From Clostridiales bacterium (GTDB lineage: Bacteria; Bacillota; Clostridia; Saccharofermentanales; Saccharofermentanaceae), in the NCBI GenBank assembly GCA_017551625.1, contig JAFZLF010000027.1, positions 1 to 64,000 of the forward strand: a stretch of DNA of 64,000 nucleotides, read 5' to 3'. The number at the start of each line of letters is the position of its first letter. Positions within the stretch are counted from its first letter, which is position 1. The notes under the pieces were generated by a model. It did not search any database. It was not told the DNA's origin and saw nothing but the letters and a program-made list of their open reading frames with translations. Positions 49,948-58,694 of the stretch are shown here, in pieces. Position numbers and translations under genes: made by a program.

Positions 49948-50873
49948 GCCAGGGTAAGACGAAAAGCAAGTCGAAAGGCAGAAACTTTAAGACCCGGCAC
50001 ACATCGCATAAGATCCCGAGGATGAATCCGGTCCTGATCGGACTTTGCTTCGTCCTCGGCATCGTGCTCCACCCATTTTGCATCGAGAAAAGCGAACTGT
50101 TTTTATCGCCGATGCAGGAGACGTTCCTTCTTACTACCGCTGTGGGGCTGACGCTCCTTCTTTTCCTGATGTCGAAGAATCACTTCCTTTGCACACTCAT
50201 GCAGGCCGGAGGGCTCCTGTGGAATACGGCGGTGTTCATCATCAAACATATCGCAGATGGCTGGGATCCGCTTCTGAAGAACATGGACTACGAGTGGTGG
50301 TTCCGGATCCTCCTGATGTGGGGCGGCGGAGTTCTGGTCACGTTCATGATCCGGCTTTTCGCGCATAATAAGTGGAATGCCTCACACATCAGAAAGACTT
50401 TCAGCAGGGGATTTCTGGTATCGAGCATCGTCTTTTTCCTGATTTATCTCGCACTGCTTCTGGATCTGTTTGTGTTTCAGCGTACGGCCACGGAAGCCAG
50501 AAGAAGTCTGCAGCTTATCCCGCTCCGCGGCGCTTTTGCCACCTACTGGCCACACATCAGGAAAGGCCACTTCACCGACGGCATCTTCGTGCAGTTCTTC
50601 GGGAATCTTCTGATCTTCTCGCCGCTCGGATTCTATCTTCACATCCTGTGGGGCAAGAGAGGAAACCGGTGGATCTTATATCTTATCCCGGTCCTTCTGG
50701 CCGGGACGATCGAAGCGTGCCAGTATTTCTTCAACATCGGCGAATGCGACATCGATGACCTGTGGATGAATGTAGTGGGATTCTTTGTCGGCATCCTCAT
50801 CGTCAAGATCATGGATGCGATCCGGAAGACTGTTACGAAGGGGAAAGAAAAGACGATATTTAAGTTGTCCTGA
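49944..50873 (+). CDS. VanZ-like membrane protein, 309 aa
   Basis: A basic N-terminus (residues 1-26) and about seven hydrophobic helices. The C-terminal half carries the VanZ pattern: [54 protein letters not shown]. VanZ-like proteins are associated with glycopeptide tolerance and cell-envelope changes, but most members are uncharacterised. ATG overlaps the stop of the cellulase gene (ATGA), so it belongs to the same operon and may be translationally coupled. Convergent with the SDR gene. Confidence 0.88.
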   Translation: MSQGKTKSKSKGRNFKTRHTSHKIPRMNPVLIGLCFVLGIVLHPFCIEKSELFLSPMQETFLLTTAVGLTLLLFLMSKNHFLCTLMQAGGLLWNTAVFIIKHIADGWDPLLKNMDYEWWFRILLMWGGGVLVTFMIRLFAHNKWNASHIRKTFSRGFLVSSIVFFLIYLALLLDLFVFQRTATEARRSLQLIPLRGAFATYWPHIRKGHFTDGIFVQFFGNLLIFSPLGFYLHILWGKRGNRWILYLIPVLLAGTIEACQYFFNIGECDIDDLWMNVVGFFVGILIVKIMDAIRKTVTKGKEKTIFKLS

Positions 50874-50893
50874 GACCGCGTAAGCAGTAGTGA

Positions 50894-51760
50894 TCAGTAC
50901 ATCCCTTTTTCGAAGAAGAGGATCCAGCTGGTGGGGAGGATCTTCGACATGACGTGGAGGGCTTTCTGGCCGAGCCCGTAAACCAGCATTTTCTTACACT
51001 TCTTCGATGCGCGGATCGAGGCGGGGATGAGTTTGTCCGTCGTCGTGACGAACTTCGATTTGATCCCGGTAAATGTGGCGTTCGGATCGTCCTTGCTGAC
51101 TTTGATGAAGTCGGTATCGCAGGGCCCCGGGCATACGCAGGTGACGGCGATGTTCTTGCCTTGAAGCTCCACAGCCAGCGCGCGTGAAAACGAGATCACG
51201 TACGATTTCGTTGCCGCATAGACGGCGTAGCCCGGCTGTGGCAGAAATCCCGCCGAAGACGCGATGTTGATGATCCGCGGTCCATGCTTCTTCGGAAGAG
51301 AAGAAGCGGCCGGAAGCATATACGGGAGGCATATGTTCGTAAGTTCCGAGAGCGCTGTGCAGTTCAGAGTAATCGCACTATGCGTGTCTTCTTGTGATTG
51401 TCCGGCAAAAGCACCGTTTTTCCCCATGCCTGCACAGTTGATGAGCATACGGATGACAGGCTGCTCTTTCTGAAGACGTGCGGAGAGTTTCGCTAGCGAT
51501 TCCGGTCTCGTCAGATCCATGGGAAGCACGCGAAGTCCTGTGATATAATGTGAACCTGAACTCGTCGGGACTTTTGAGTTGATCCAAAAAACCGAGCCAC
51601 GGACTTCTTCTTTCAACTCCCGGAGTTTGTCTTCGCTACGGGCGATCATCCAGATCTCGTCATAATGCGCACCGATCCGATTATCCGACTCCCAGAAGAG
51701 CTGTCGTACGAATTCTTTTCCCATTCCGGACGAGGCACCGGTGACGATAGCGATATTCAT
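50894..51760 (-). CDS. Short-chain dehydrogenase/reductase
   Basis: A classical SDR of 288 residues: cofactor loop IVTGASSGMGKEFV, NCAGMGKNGAF, catalytic Ser in IINIASSAGFLP and Tyr/Lys in YAVYAATKSYVISFSRAL, then CPGPCDTDF. The C-terminal helix is basic and hydrophobic (KCKKMLVYGLGQKALHVMSKILPTSWILFF), perhaps membrane-associated. Substrate unknown. The ATG at 51760 follows AAGGAG; an upstream start overlaps the amidase gene and lacks a site. It starts ten bases after the amidase stop. Confidence 0.9.
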   Translation of the reverse strand: MNIAIVTGASSGMGKEFVRQLFWESDNRIGAHYDEIWMIARSEDKLRELKEEVRGSVFWINSKVPTSSGSHYITGLRVLPMDLTRPESLAKLSARLQKEQPVIRMLINCAGMGKNGAFAGQSQEDTHSAITLNCTALSELTNICLPYMLPAASSLPKKHGPRIINIASSAGFLPQPGYAVYAATKSYVISFSRALAVELQGKNIAVTCVCPGPCDTDFIKVSKDDPNATFTGIKSKFVTTTDKLIPASIRASKKCKKMLVYGLGQKALHVMSKILPTSWILFFEKGMY

Positions 51761-51770
51761 GGGGAACTCC

Positions 51771-52955
51771 TTATCGGATCTGCTTGAAGTACTCCTCAAG
51801 TCCGTCGGCTACAGAAGCACAGACGACACGCATCTGGGCTTCGTCCTGAAGGATCGCGCGGTCCGTCTCATGTGAGATGAAACCGAATTCCAGAAGTGTG
51901 CCGACCAGACCGACCTTACGGATGACAGCCCAGTTAGCGGTATAGACGGGCTTGTCCATGTTGGACTTAAGATCCGGCGTACCGGCGACGATAGCGTCAT
52001 AGAGAGTCTGTGCGTAGAGGAGATTGTGCTCGTTCGGGCGGCCGTGGTAGGCGTCACGGACCGGTGCCCCTGCTGTCTGATTCTTCGGCTTGCTTTCGTA
52101 TTCATTTACCGCGTCGTCGGTGACATAGGTGACCTCGATACCGTGGTGATTGACCGGTTCGAAAGTGGTCTCGTCGTAGTGTGCATTCAGGTGAATGGAG
52201 ATAAAGACGACATCCGGGAGCTGATACTCCATCTCGAAAAGCTCCTTGAGATCGGAGCCGACGCCGGTTCCGGCCATGAGACCCATACCGCCTTTATCGT
52301 AGCTGTTGTCGTTGACTTCCTTGATTTTCTGAAGAGATGCACGAAGTTCCTGCTCACGTTCTGCCGAGAACGGGAGGATGCCCTTTTCCTTAGCGATATC
52401 CATGCAGATCAGGTGAACCTCTGCGCAACGATAATACAGGGAATAGTAATTATCCTCTTCACGCGTCAGATAGACGGTGGCGCCGCGGCTCTCGAGCTCA
52501 TCTTTCAGCATATGGGCGATCTTGATCGTGATCGTCGGTTCCTCGTTCTGGTCACTGTTGTAGGGATAGGAAGTGCCACGGTCCCAACCGCCGTGACCCG
52601 GATCGAGGATCACGGTGTATCCGGTAAGGTCTTCGGGAAGGGCGGTCGTTCCTGAGGTCACATCCGACGCAGAGGTTGCCGCCGTGGTGACGACGGTACC
52701 TGCAGTCGTGGTTATAGTAGTCTCCTTCTTCGAGGAGGATTTTGAAAAGAGACCCGAGCGGAAGAGAAGAAACACACCGCCACCGAGAACGAGAGTCATG
52801 CAAACAGCTATGATGCACTTTGCGATGAACTGACGACGGGCAATCTCGGCTTTACTCATTCGAGTGGGGCGCCGGGTTTGGGAATAGGTTCGGGTTGGAT
52901 TGGGTTGATGGGCGCCCCGATTAGGTCTCGATGGTTGTTGATTGTTATTCATCAT
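51771..52955 (-). CDS. N-acetylmuramoyl-L-alanine amidase (Amidase_3), copy 1
   Basis: A zinc amidase that cuts peptidoglycan stem peptides. A basic cytosolic N-terminus (to ~45), a membrane helix (46-66) and a Thr/Ser linker precede the catalytic domain. Zinc ligands: His in LDPGHGGWD, Glu in NEEPTITIKIA, His in FISIHLNAHYD; catalytic Glu in LLEFGFISHETD. An insert near 195-225 (ILPFSAEREQEL) separates the second and third ligands, as in copy 2. Promoter upstream at 52983-53010. The SDR follows ten bases after the stop. Confidence 0.92.
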   Translation of the reverse strand: MMNNNQQPSRPNRGAHQPNPTRTYSQTRRPTRMSKAEIARRQFIAKCIIAVCMTLVLGGGVFLLFRSGLFSKSSSKKETTITTTAGTVVTTAATSASDVTSGTTALPEDLTGYTVILDPGHGGWDRGTSYPYNSDQNEEPTITIKIAHMLKDELESRGATVYLTREEDNYYSLYYRCAEVHLICMDIAKEKGILPFSAEREQELRASLQKIKEVNDNSYDKGGMGLMAGTGVGSDLKELFEMEYQLPDVVFISIHLNAHYDETTFEPVNHHGIEVTYVTDDAVNEYESKPKNQTAGAPVRDAYHGRPNEHNLLYAQTLYDAIVAGTPDLKSNMDKPVYTANWAVIRKVGLVGTLLEFGFISHETDRAILQDEAQMRVVCASVADGLEEYFKQIR

Positions 52956-52982
52956 AACGTCCTCTCTATTATGTGCACTTTA

Positions 52983-53010
52983 AGTATAAGCCTTTATTTG
53001 AATTTGTAAA
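52983..53010 (-). promoter_or_regulatory. Promoter of amidase copy 1
   Basis: On the minus strand TTTACA (53010-53005) and TATACT (52988-52983) are 16 bases apart, about 30 bases before the ATG. Confidence 0.6.
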
Positions 53011-53113
53011 TTACAAATAGGTTATTTTCGTCTTAGCTACTACGAGAAAAGGCGGGAAAACCGAGTTTTTGTGACACAATGTCAAGAAAAAGTGCTTTTG
53101 CCGAAGGAGGATC

Positions 53114-54346
53114 TCAGAATCCCTTCTGCGTGAAGTACATCTTCACGCCGTCGCCGATCGAGTGGGCGACCTCTGCGACGATATCGTCACGGAGCAGCAT
53201 CTCGCGGTCGTTGTCGTCCGACAGATACGCGACCTCGATCAGGGCGCCGACGAGTCCGTGCTCGCGAAGAACAGCGAAGTTGTCCTGCACGGTCGGACGC
53301 GCGTTGGTCTCAAAATCCGGTATGTTGCCGACGATGTTGTCGTAGAGACACATGGCGAGCAGCTCATTGTCTTCGTTTCTCCGGCCGTAGTAATCCTCGC
53401 GGAGCGGGAAGTCCGAACGCTTGAACTCAGAGTTCTCGCGCTTCTGCCTGTTTTCGCTCTCGATGACGGACTCGTCCGTCACATAGTAGATCTGCGTACC
53501 GTGAAGATTTCTCGGCTCATTGGAATTGAGATGGATCGACAGGAAAAGCACTTTGTCCAGCTGGTATTCCATCTCCACAAGTTCCAGAAGATCCTCGCCG
53601 ATGCCGGATCCGATCATGATGCCCATCCCGCCGGAGGCGGCAGCGCTCTCATTGATGTCGATCGTTTCCTGAAGCGACGCGCGAAGCTCTTCTTCCCGCT
53701 CCGGTGTAAAGGGGAGGATCCCCATCTCTTTGGCGATATCCATGCAGATCAGATGGGCCTGGGCCGGACGACTGTAGAGGGAGACCCAGCTGTTATCAGA
53801 TCTTGTAAGAAAGACGGTCGCGCCACGCGATTCGAGCTCCTCTTTGGTTGCCAGAGCGATGCGCAGATTAAAGTCACACTCGTTATACTGAGGGTTGGAA
53901 AACGGGAAGACACATCCGGAGTCCTTCCCGCCATGACCGGGATCGAGGATGATCGTGTACCCGGAAAGGTCGCCGTCAAATGGATCTTCCGGAGTGGTCT
54001 CCGAGGAGGTGACCTCTTCGGCGGACGATCCTTCGGCATCGGAAGCAGAAGACTTCGTAGTGGTAATCTGCGGTGCATTTGTGGTCTCTTTTTCAGAGTC
54101 GTAGTAGTATTCGCCGGTGCCGTTTTTCCCGGAACGAGATGAAGACTGAAAACGGTCGCGGATCCTGTCGAGTCTTCCGCTTCGATCGAGATAGTAGAGC
54201 CCGCCCAAAAGACCGCCTGCCAGAAGTAGAGCGACGGAGCAGAACAGAAGGATCCGCTTCAGAAAAGAGGATCCTTTCTTTTGTTCTTTCGGGGAACCGG
54301 TGGTATTTATCTCCTTATCCGGAGTGTTCGGTGTCTTCTCTTCCAC
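53114..54346 (-). CDS. N-acetylmuramoyl-L-alanine amidase (Amidase_3), copy 2
   Basis: Same layout as copy 1: polar N-terminus, membrane helix (about 33-51), Ser/Thr/Glu linker, catalytic domain from ~125. Ligands: His in LDPGHGGKDSG, Glu in NECDFNLRIALA, His in FLSIHLNSNE; catalytic Glu in ALIEVAYLSDDND. The two paralogues share ICMDIAKE-x-GILPF and EMEYQL, an inserted region not found in short amidases. The start is GTG at 54346, sharing its G with the sirtuin stop (TAGTG), so translation is coupled. Extracellular, membrane-tethered. Confidence 0.92.
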   Translation of the reverse strand: MEEKTPNTPDKEINTTGSPKEQKKGSSFLKRILLFCSVALLLAGGLLGGLYYLDRSGRLDRIRDRFQSSSRSGKNGTGEYYYDSEKETTNAPQITTTKSSASDAEGSSAEEVTSSETTPEDPFDGDLSGYTIILDPGHGGKDSGCVFPFSNPQYNECDFNLRIALATKEELESRGATVFLTRSDNSWVSLYSRPAQAHLICMDIAKEMGILPFTPEREEELRASLQETIDINESAAASGGMGIMIGSGIGEDLLELVEMEYQLDKVLFLSIHLNSNEPRNLHGTQIYYVTDESVIESENRQKRENSEFKRSDFPLREDYYGRRNEDNELLAMCLYDNIVGNIPDFETNARPTVQDNFAVLREHGLVGALIEVAYLSDDNDREMLLRDDIVAEVAHSIGDGVKMYFTQKGF

Positions 54347-55089
54347 TACTTCAGCCTCGAGAAGATCTCACCGAGACCTTCGTGGAAGACGATCTCCGCA
54401 TAACGGTCCTGAGACGTCTCATCCCGGTTCATGATGATCAGGTGCTTCCCGCGGAAATACCGGGTCAGCGTAGCGGCCGGATATACAGTCAGAGAAGTGC
54501 CGCCGATGATGAAAACATCTGCTTTCGCGAGGGCCATCGTCGCGCCATCCCAGGCATCACTCGGGAGACTCTCCTCGTAGAGTGTCACATCCGGGCGGAG
54601 CATCCCGCCGCAGGTGCAGTGCGGGATCGGTTCGGTAGAGGTGAAGAGTATATCGTACGGGTATTCCTTCCCGCACCTGTCGCAGTAGACTCGCTGTGTC
54701 GTGCCGTGTACTTCGAAGACCTTCTTCGACCCGGCCTTCTGGTGGAGTCCGTCGATGTTCTGGGTGATAACACAGGTGAGCTTGCCGTTTCTTTCCCATT
54801 CGGCGAGCTTCTTATGCGTGATGTTCGGCTCGATCGCTCTACAGTCCATCTTCTGGCGATAATACTCGAAGAAGACTTTCGGTTGGTCATACAGACAACT
54901 GTGGCTCAGGAGATATTCCGGAGGATACTTGTCGAACTGTACGTCGTGCTGGTTATAAAGTCCGTCTTTGCTACGGAAGTCCGGGATCCCGCTCTCGGTC
55001 GATACTCCGGCTCCGCCGAAGAAAACGACTGACTTTGCTTCGTCCAGGATCTTCTGGAGTTTGCTGATTCTCTCGTCAAAAGATGCCAT
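54346..55089 (-). CDS. cobB: Sirtuin-type NAD-dependent protein deacylase
   Basis: Removes acyl groups from lysines using NAD+. GAGVSTESGIPDFRSKDGL, TQNIDGLHQKAG, catalytic His in FEVHGT, and zinc ligands CDRC...PHCTC are present; GTSLTVYPAA and the IMNRDET strand complete the fold. Length 247 is typical. Its stop overlaps the amidase start by one base. The partner acetyltransferase or acetyl-CoA synthetase is not nearby. Confidence 0.95.
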   Translation of the reverse strand: MASFDERISKLQKILDEAKSVVFFGGAGVSTESGIPDFRSKDGLYNQHDVQFDKYPPEYLLSHSCLYDQPKVFFEYYRQKMDCRAIEPNITHKKLAEWERNGKLTCVITQNIDGLHQKAGSKKVFEVHGTTQRVYCDRCGKEYPYDILFTSTEPIPHCTCGGMLRPDVTLYEESLPSDAWDGATMALAKADVFIIGGTSLTVYPAATLTRYFRGKHLIIMNRDETSQDRYAEIVFHEGLGEIFSRLK

Positions 55090-55104
55090 AGTCCGCCCTC
55101 ACTT

Positions 55105-55833
55105 TCACGTATTGTCTTCATTATACATCATGATGACACCATTGGTTTTCCCCGGCTCCGTGTTCTCGATCCAGGCATTCGCCTCAGGTCTTTTGCGCTG
55201 CACATCCAGCTCGATGTCCGGCGTATCAGAAGTGATCTTGGTATTGTAGCCGTCATTTCCGGCACAGCGGTGGTATGCCTTGTCCGCGTCTTCCGGGAAG
55301 TGCTTCATGATGACGACGTTATAACAGATGTCGATATTCCTGGTGTGGAACTCCTGTTCTTTCTTAAGTATCTCACGCAGAGCGAACATGAAGTCCTCGA
55401 TTTTGTCGAGGTCTTCGTCCGGCACGTCTGCGTCTACGTAGAAGGTAAAGGTCCGTGCGCAATCTTCGTTTCTGTCGAACCGCACCCAGTCAAAGCCTTC
55501 TACATCCAGAAGTGCCCTGGCCTCTTCGAACCAGTACCGGTAGATGGCTTCAAAATAGTCCGTGTAGATATGTGATTTTCCCGTATAGCCGAAAGAAGAA
55601 CCATCACAGCTCATCTCCTCTGCATAAGTGTAAGCCTGAAAGTGCAGCTCCCGATCCAGCGAGCGGAGCACGTAGGTATGTTCTTTCACTTCGCGTTCGA
55701 TCTCGAGATGCTCACCCCGCGCCTCAGATTGCGCGTACTTTAGGATCTCATTTTTCGAGGCATACGTGGGAGCGCATCCGCTGAAAAGAAGGGTAGGAAC
55801 GAGGATGACAGATAGAATCACAGACCGCTTCAT
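55105..55833 (-). CDS. Lipoprotein of unknown function, 242 aa
   Basis: A lipoprotein signal (LLFSGC, Cys near 20) precedes a ~220-residue acidic domain with no family I recognise. Alternating charged and aromatic strands (HFQAYTYAEEM, FTFYVDADVPDEDLDKIEDFMFALREIL) suggest an alpha/beta fold. The in-frame extension upstream to 56127 is a shadow of the zinc-ribbon gene; ATG 55833 follows GAGGA. It lies 11 bases after the zinc-ribbon membrane protein and 15 bases before the sirtuin, so all are probably one operon. Confidence 0.75.
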   Translation of the reverse strand: MKRSVILSVILVPTLLFSGCAPTYASKNEILKYAQSEARGEHLEIEREVKEHTYVLRSLDRELHFQAYTYAEEMSCDGSSFGYTGKSHIYTDYFEAIYRYWFEEARALLDVEGFDWVRFDRNEDCARTFTFYVDADVPDEDLDKIEDFMFALREILKKEQEFHTRNIDICYNVVIMKHFPEDADKAYHRCAGNDGYNTKITSDTPDIELDVQRKRPEANAWIENTEPGKTNGVIMMYNEDNT

Positions 55834-55844
55834 AGGTGCATCCT

Positions 55845-56276
55845 CTAAAACAGTGTCCGGAAGTCGGCGATCGTAGCCGGCAGGGACAGCACGTCCAGAA
55901 TGACCATGATGAGACAGACGATGCCGAGTAATACAGCTGCCAGACCGATCGCCGGGATCGATTTCTTCTTGAAGATTCCCCGCAGGAGAAGCGCGCAAAA
56001 TACCAGGAATATGATTGATACGGCACAGCCGATAAAGTACAGGATGTAGTGTGTGGAGGTGACGTCTTCTGATTCGAGAGGGAGTAGTCCCTTGGAAGCG
56101 GAGGCCGCAAAGGAGACGAATGCGCAAAGAAAGGCCACAGCCGGTTTCCGGCTCTTCTGTTCAACATCGGCGACCACATCCGATAAGTCAGGGACATCGT
56201 TCAGGCTGGCTCCGCAGTTTTTGCATACGGCGGCGTTATTTGCGTTCTGGCTATCACATTTCGGACAGATTTTCAT
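55845..56276 (-). CDS. Zinc-ribbon membrane protein, 143 aa
   Basis: The N-terminus is a zinc ribbon (CPKC...CKNC, residues 4-21). After a short acidic linker come three hydrophobic segments (about 46-60, 78-98, 108-132). Such ribbon-plus-membrane proteins are common in Clostridia and mostly uncharacterised. GGAGGTGATCACAC precedes the ATG. It heads the minus-strand operon toward the sirtuin and amidases. Confidence 0.82.
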   Translation of the reverse strand: MKICPKCDSQNANNAAVCKNCGASLNDVPDLSDVVADVEQKSRKPAVAFLCAFVSFAASASKGLLPLESEDVTSTHYILYFIGCAVSIIFLVFCALLLRGIFKKKSIPAIGLAAVLLGIVCLIMVILDVLSLPATIADFRTLF

Positions 56277-56365
56277 GTGTGATCACCTCCACTGCCATTA
56301 TACACAAATCACGAAAGTTAGGGAGAATCCCGCAGTTTAGAGTCTGCTTCTTGCCCCCCAAGAAA

Positions 56366-56391
56366 CGAAAAAGCCCCGACATGCGGGGCTT
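56366..56391 (-). terminator. Terminator of tRNA-Thr transcript
   Basis: On the minus strand AAGCCCCG-CATGT-CGGGGCTT is followed by TTTCG. It lies 30 bases beyond the 3' end of tRNA-Thr. Confidence 0.85.
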
Positions 56392-56420
56392 CATATATGA
56401 CGGCCGTTGCGGCCGGAATG

Positions 56421-56496
56421 TGGAGCCTTTAACCAGGATCGAACTGGTGACCTCATCCTTACCATGGATGCGCTCTACCTACTGAGCTATAAAGGC
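56421..56496 (-). tRNA. tRNA-Thr (anticodon GGU)
   Basis: The minus strand reads a 76-base cloverleaf: GCCTTTA/TAAAGGC acceptor, AGCTCAGTAGGTAGAGC D-arm, anticodon stem CATCC/GGATG with loop ATGGTAA (GGT), and T-arm ACCAGTTCGATCCTGGT. The CCA end is encoded. Confidence 0.96.
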
Positions 56497-56578
56497 AGAT
56501 GGTGTTTCTTCCGAAGCACGACATACAGTATGTCATCTAACGGAGAAAAAGTCAAGATACCGCTCGTCTCCGTCAAGC

Positions 56579-56608
56579 AAAAGGACTGCCCGCATAAGAG
56601 GCAGTCCC
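56579..56608 (-). terminator. Terminator between the two tRNA genes
   Basis: On the minus strand GGACTGC-CTCTTATGCGG-GCAGTCC is followed by TTTTG. It lies directly after the tRNA-Gly 3' end, so the two tRNAs may be separate transcripts. Confidence 0.75.
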
Positions 56609-56609
56609 G

Positions 56610-56683
56610 TGGAGCGGATAAAGGGAGTCGAACCCTCCTGTTCAGCTTGGGAAGCTGACGTTCTACCGATGAACTATACCCGC
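56610..56683 (-). tRNA. tRNA-Gly (anticodon CCC)
   Basis: The minus strand gives GCGGGTA/TATCCGC acceptor, D-arm AGTTCATCGGTAGAAC, anticodon arm TCAGC-TTCCCAA-GCTGA (CCC), and T-arm GAGGGTTCGACTCCC. Encoded CCA end, 74 bases in total. Confidence 0.95.
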
Positions 56684-56851
56684 ATCTCTTTCATACGAAA
56701 TTGTGCCATGAATAAGGGAATATGTCAAACCTGTCTTCATGGTTTAACCTATGTATACAGGCAAGTCACACTTTGGCAACATCTCCTCTTTAGACTAATA
56801 CTTGTAGCATGGTAAATGTGGCGATTTTCCAGAAGAAAGAGGAGACGAAAT

Positions 56852-57553
56852 ATGCGCAGACGATGGGGATGGTTAAGCATAGTACTTACTGTCGGCCTAT
56901 TGTTTACTTCCGCCTGCAGAAGAACCCCGTCCTCGAAAGAATCGGAGAAGAAAGCCCACATTGAACTGGAGATCGTCTATAAGAGAAATCAGCAGTGCTA
57001 CGCAATCTCGAGTTCCGAGCAGGATAATTCCCTATATTCATTTAATATCGCCGGTCAGCCGGTCTTTGATGAAGAAGGGCAGTCCGTGACAGCGCGGGCA
57101 CTTGCTCCCGGTATGATCGTCTCTCTTGAGTATGACGGATATATCCTGGAGACATTTCCCTGTCAGTTCTCTGATGTTTCCGAAGTGCGGATCATCGGGA
57201 CCAAGTCCAATGATGTGGAATTTCTAACTTCTCAAATCAGTGAGATGTTCCACTCTTGCGGAATAAGTAATATCGCCTGCTGGACAGTGTCTTTCGACGG
57301 AGAATCTTTCTTAAGTGCCCGCGAGAAAAGAGCGCTGGAGATGATCCTTGAAGAAAAGTATGAGGGTGCGATGGTTACCTGTGAACCGAAGCACGATATG
57401 ACCGACCGGGTCGGAAGCATTATGGTTTCCGTCAATGAAATGACAGATTCTTCTGTGACGCTTCAGATCCGCGTCGAGCCGGGACTCGACCAGACACTTC
57501 CGATGGAGAGAAGCATCTCCGCTTCACTTCAGGATGGGATGTGGACAGTCTGA
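56852..57553 (+). CDS. Lipoprotein of unknown function, 233 aa
   Basis: A lipoprotein signal (LLFTSAC, Cys near 22) with a very basic N-region. About 210 residues follow with no recognised family: an early strand-rich domain (VTARALAPGMIVSLEYDGYI resembles an OB-like fold) and a C-terminal alpha/beta part. ATG 56852 follows AGAGGAG; an upstream in-frame ATG at 56816 would extend the basic N-terminus. A terminator follows. Confidence 0.7.
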   Translation: MRRRWGWLSIVLTVGLLFTSACRRTPSSKESEKKAHIELEIVYKRNQQCYAISSSEQDNSLYSFNIAGQPVFDEEGQSVTARALAPGMIVSLEYDGYILETFPCQFSDVSEVRIIGTKSNDVEFLTSQISEMFHSCGISNIACWTVSFDGESFLSAREKRALEMILEEKYEGAMVTCEPKHDMTDRVGSIMVSVNEMTDSSVTLQIRVEPGLDQTLPMERSISASLQDGMWTV

Positions 57554-57588
57554 AAGATATCCGTCGTTATTCGGCGATTCCTCCTATA

Positions 57589-57620
57589 GGCTCCTTGGAA
57601 ACGAGGAGCCCTTTCTTTTT
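57589..57620 (+). terminator. Terminator of the lipoprotein gene
   Basis: GGCTCCT-TGGAAACG-AGGAGCC is followed by CTTTCTTTTT. Confidence 0.8.
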
Positions 57621-57648
57621 CTCATTCTCATATGCGAAGGCAAAAAAA

Positions 57649-57680
57649 CACCCCGGTGAGAAAGGAGAAACACCGGGGTG
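57649..57680 (-). terminator. Terminator of the HD-domain gene
   Basis: CACCCCGGTG and CACCGGGGTG form a perfect 10-bp stem; on the minus strand it is followed by TTTTTTTG. Confidence 0.88.
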
Positions 57681-57712
57681 AAAAAGAAAGGAAAAAGAAA
57701 CTGAAGTAATGA

Positions 57713-58525
57713 TTAGTCTTTTGCTACTGAGGCGGAGAAGTTATACTGCTTCACGACCTCGTCATTCTCGTAGATCTTGGTCTGCCACTTGTTTGCGGTC
57801 TGCAGGATCATCGTGAACGGATTCTCCTTACCATCTACGAGTTCCATGTCGCCCTGATAGCTGATCGCCTGTGCTTCGTCATCGGACAGGAGCATGTACT
57901 GGGAAACCAGGAACAGGGATCTTACGCCTACGCTCATGTGAACGAGCTTCGGGTTGATCGTATAAGTCGGCGCTACAGAGAGCGTCTTACCGAAGGAAAG
58001 TCCGAGAGTAGAGGTGGTGGATCTTTCCTCAAGGAGGAAGAGAGGCTTACCTTCTACACCGACCTTACCGACATCGTGGAAGAGAGCCATGATGATCGCG
58101 GACTCGTCATCGAGCTGCGGCATCAGGGTATCCTTGATGCGGAGGAGCTGCTTCGCTACGCCGACGGAGTGGATCAGGAGACCCTTTTCAAAAGCCAGGG
58201 GGCCTTCGAGCTCAGCCGGAGCGGTCAGCCAGGAAGTACGGTTCTCGAGGAAGTCGATGAAGTGATCAAATTCGGTCTTTCTCTTGATGATCTTGGACTT
58301 CAGGTCGTTATAAAGTTCGTCAACGTTATCCTTGGTAACCATGATCATCGGCATGATCGCGCCAACGGAACCGCCCTTAGAAGAAGATCCGCTTCCGGAA
58401 GAAGAGGATGCTGCTGCAGGAGCGCCGGCTACATTTCCCTGACCATCTGTAAAGTCGTACTTACACTTCGGGCAACGGATAGCCTGATTCGCAATCGTCA
58501 TACCACAATCTGGACACTTTTTCAT
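57713..58525 (-). CDS. Zinc-ribbon HD-domain hydrolase-like protein, 270 aa
   Basis: An N-terminal zinc ribbon (CPDC...CPKC, residues 4-21), a Ser/Gly/Ala linker (28-52), and an HD-fold domain: GLLIHSVGVAKQL, ALFHDVGKVG and a C-terminal MILQTANKW. In HD phosphohydrolases the last motif usually carries an Asp metal ligand; here the position reads Asn, so metal binding may be altered. HD enzymes of this type act on nucleotides or oligonucleotides, but I cannot state the substrate. GGAGGTTCATATG sets the start. It has its own terminator. Confidence 0.8.
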   Translation of the reverse strand: MKKCPDCGMTIANQAIRCPKCKYDFTDGQGNVAGAPAAASSSSGSGSSSKGGSVGAIMPMIMVTKDNVDELYNDLKSKIIKRKTEFDHFIDFLENRTSWLTAPAELEGPLAFEKGLLIHSVGVAKQLLRIKDTLMPQLDDESAIIMALFHDVGKVGVEGKPLFLLEERSTTSTLGLSFGKTLSVAPTYTINPKLVHMSVGVRSLFLVSQYMLLSDDEAQAISYQGDMELVDGKENPFTMILQTANKWQTKIYENDEVVKQYNFSASVAKD

Positions 58526-58694
58526 ATGAACCTCCTTTGATGAAAACCCTGTATTTGTATAGGATTCACATCTTTCACGTTTCCTTTCGGGATGCTTATG
58601 TGACTATTCTACAACGAATCGGAAGTGATAACAACCTCAAAGACCTTTGAAGTGAGCAAAAAACAAAAGAAAAAACGGAATTTTAACAAAGTGT

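Noticed and set aside
55834..56127. N-terminal extension of the 242-residue lipoprotein to 340 residues.
   Set aside because: It would overlap the zinc-ribbon gene and bury the lipoprotein signal; ATG 55833 has a ribosome binding site.
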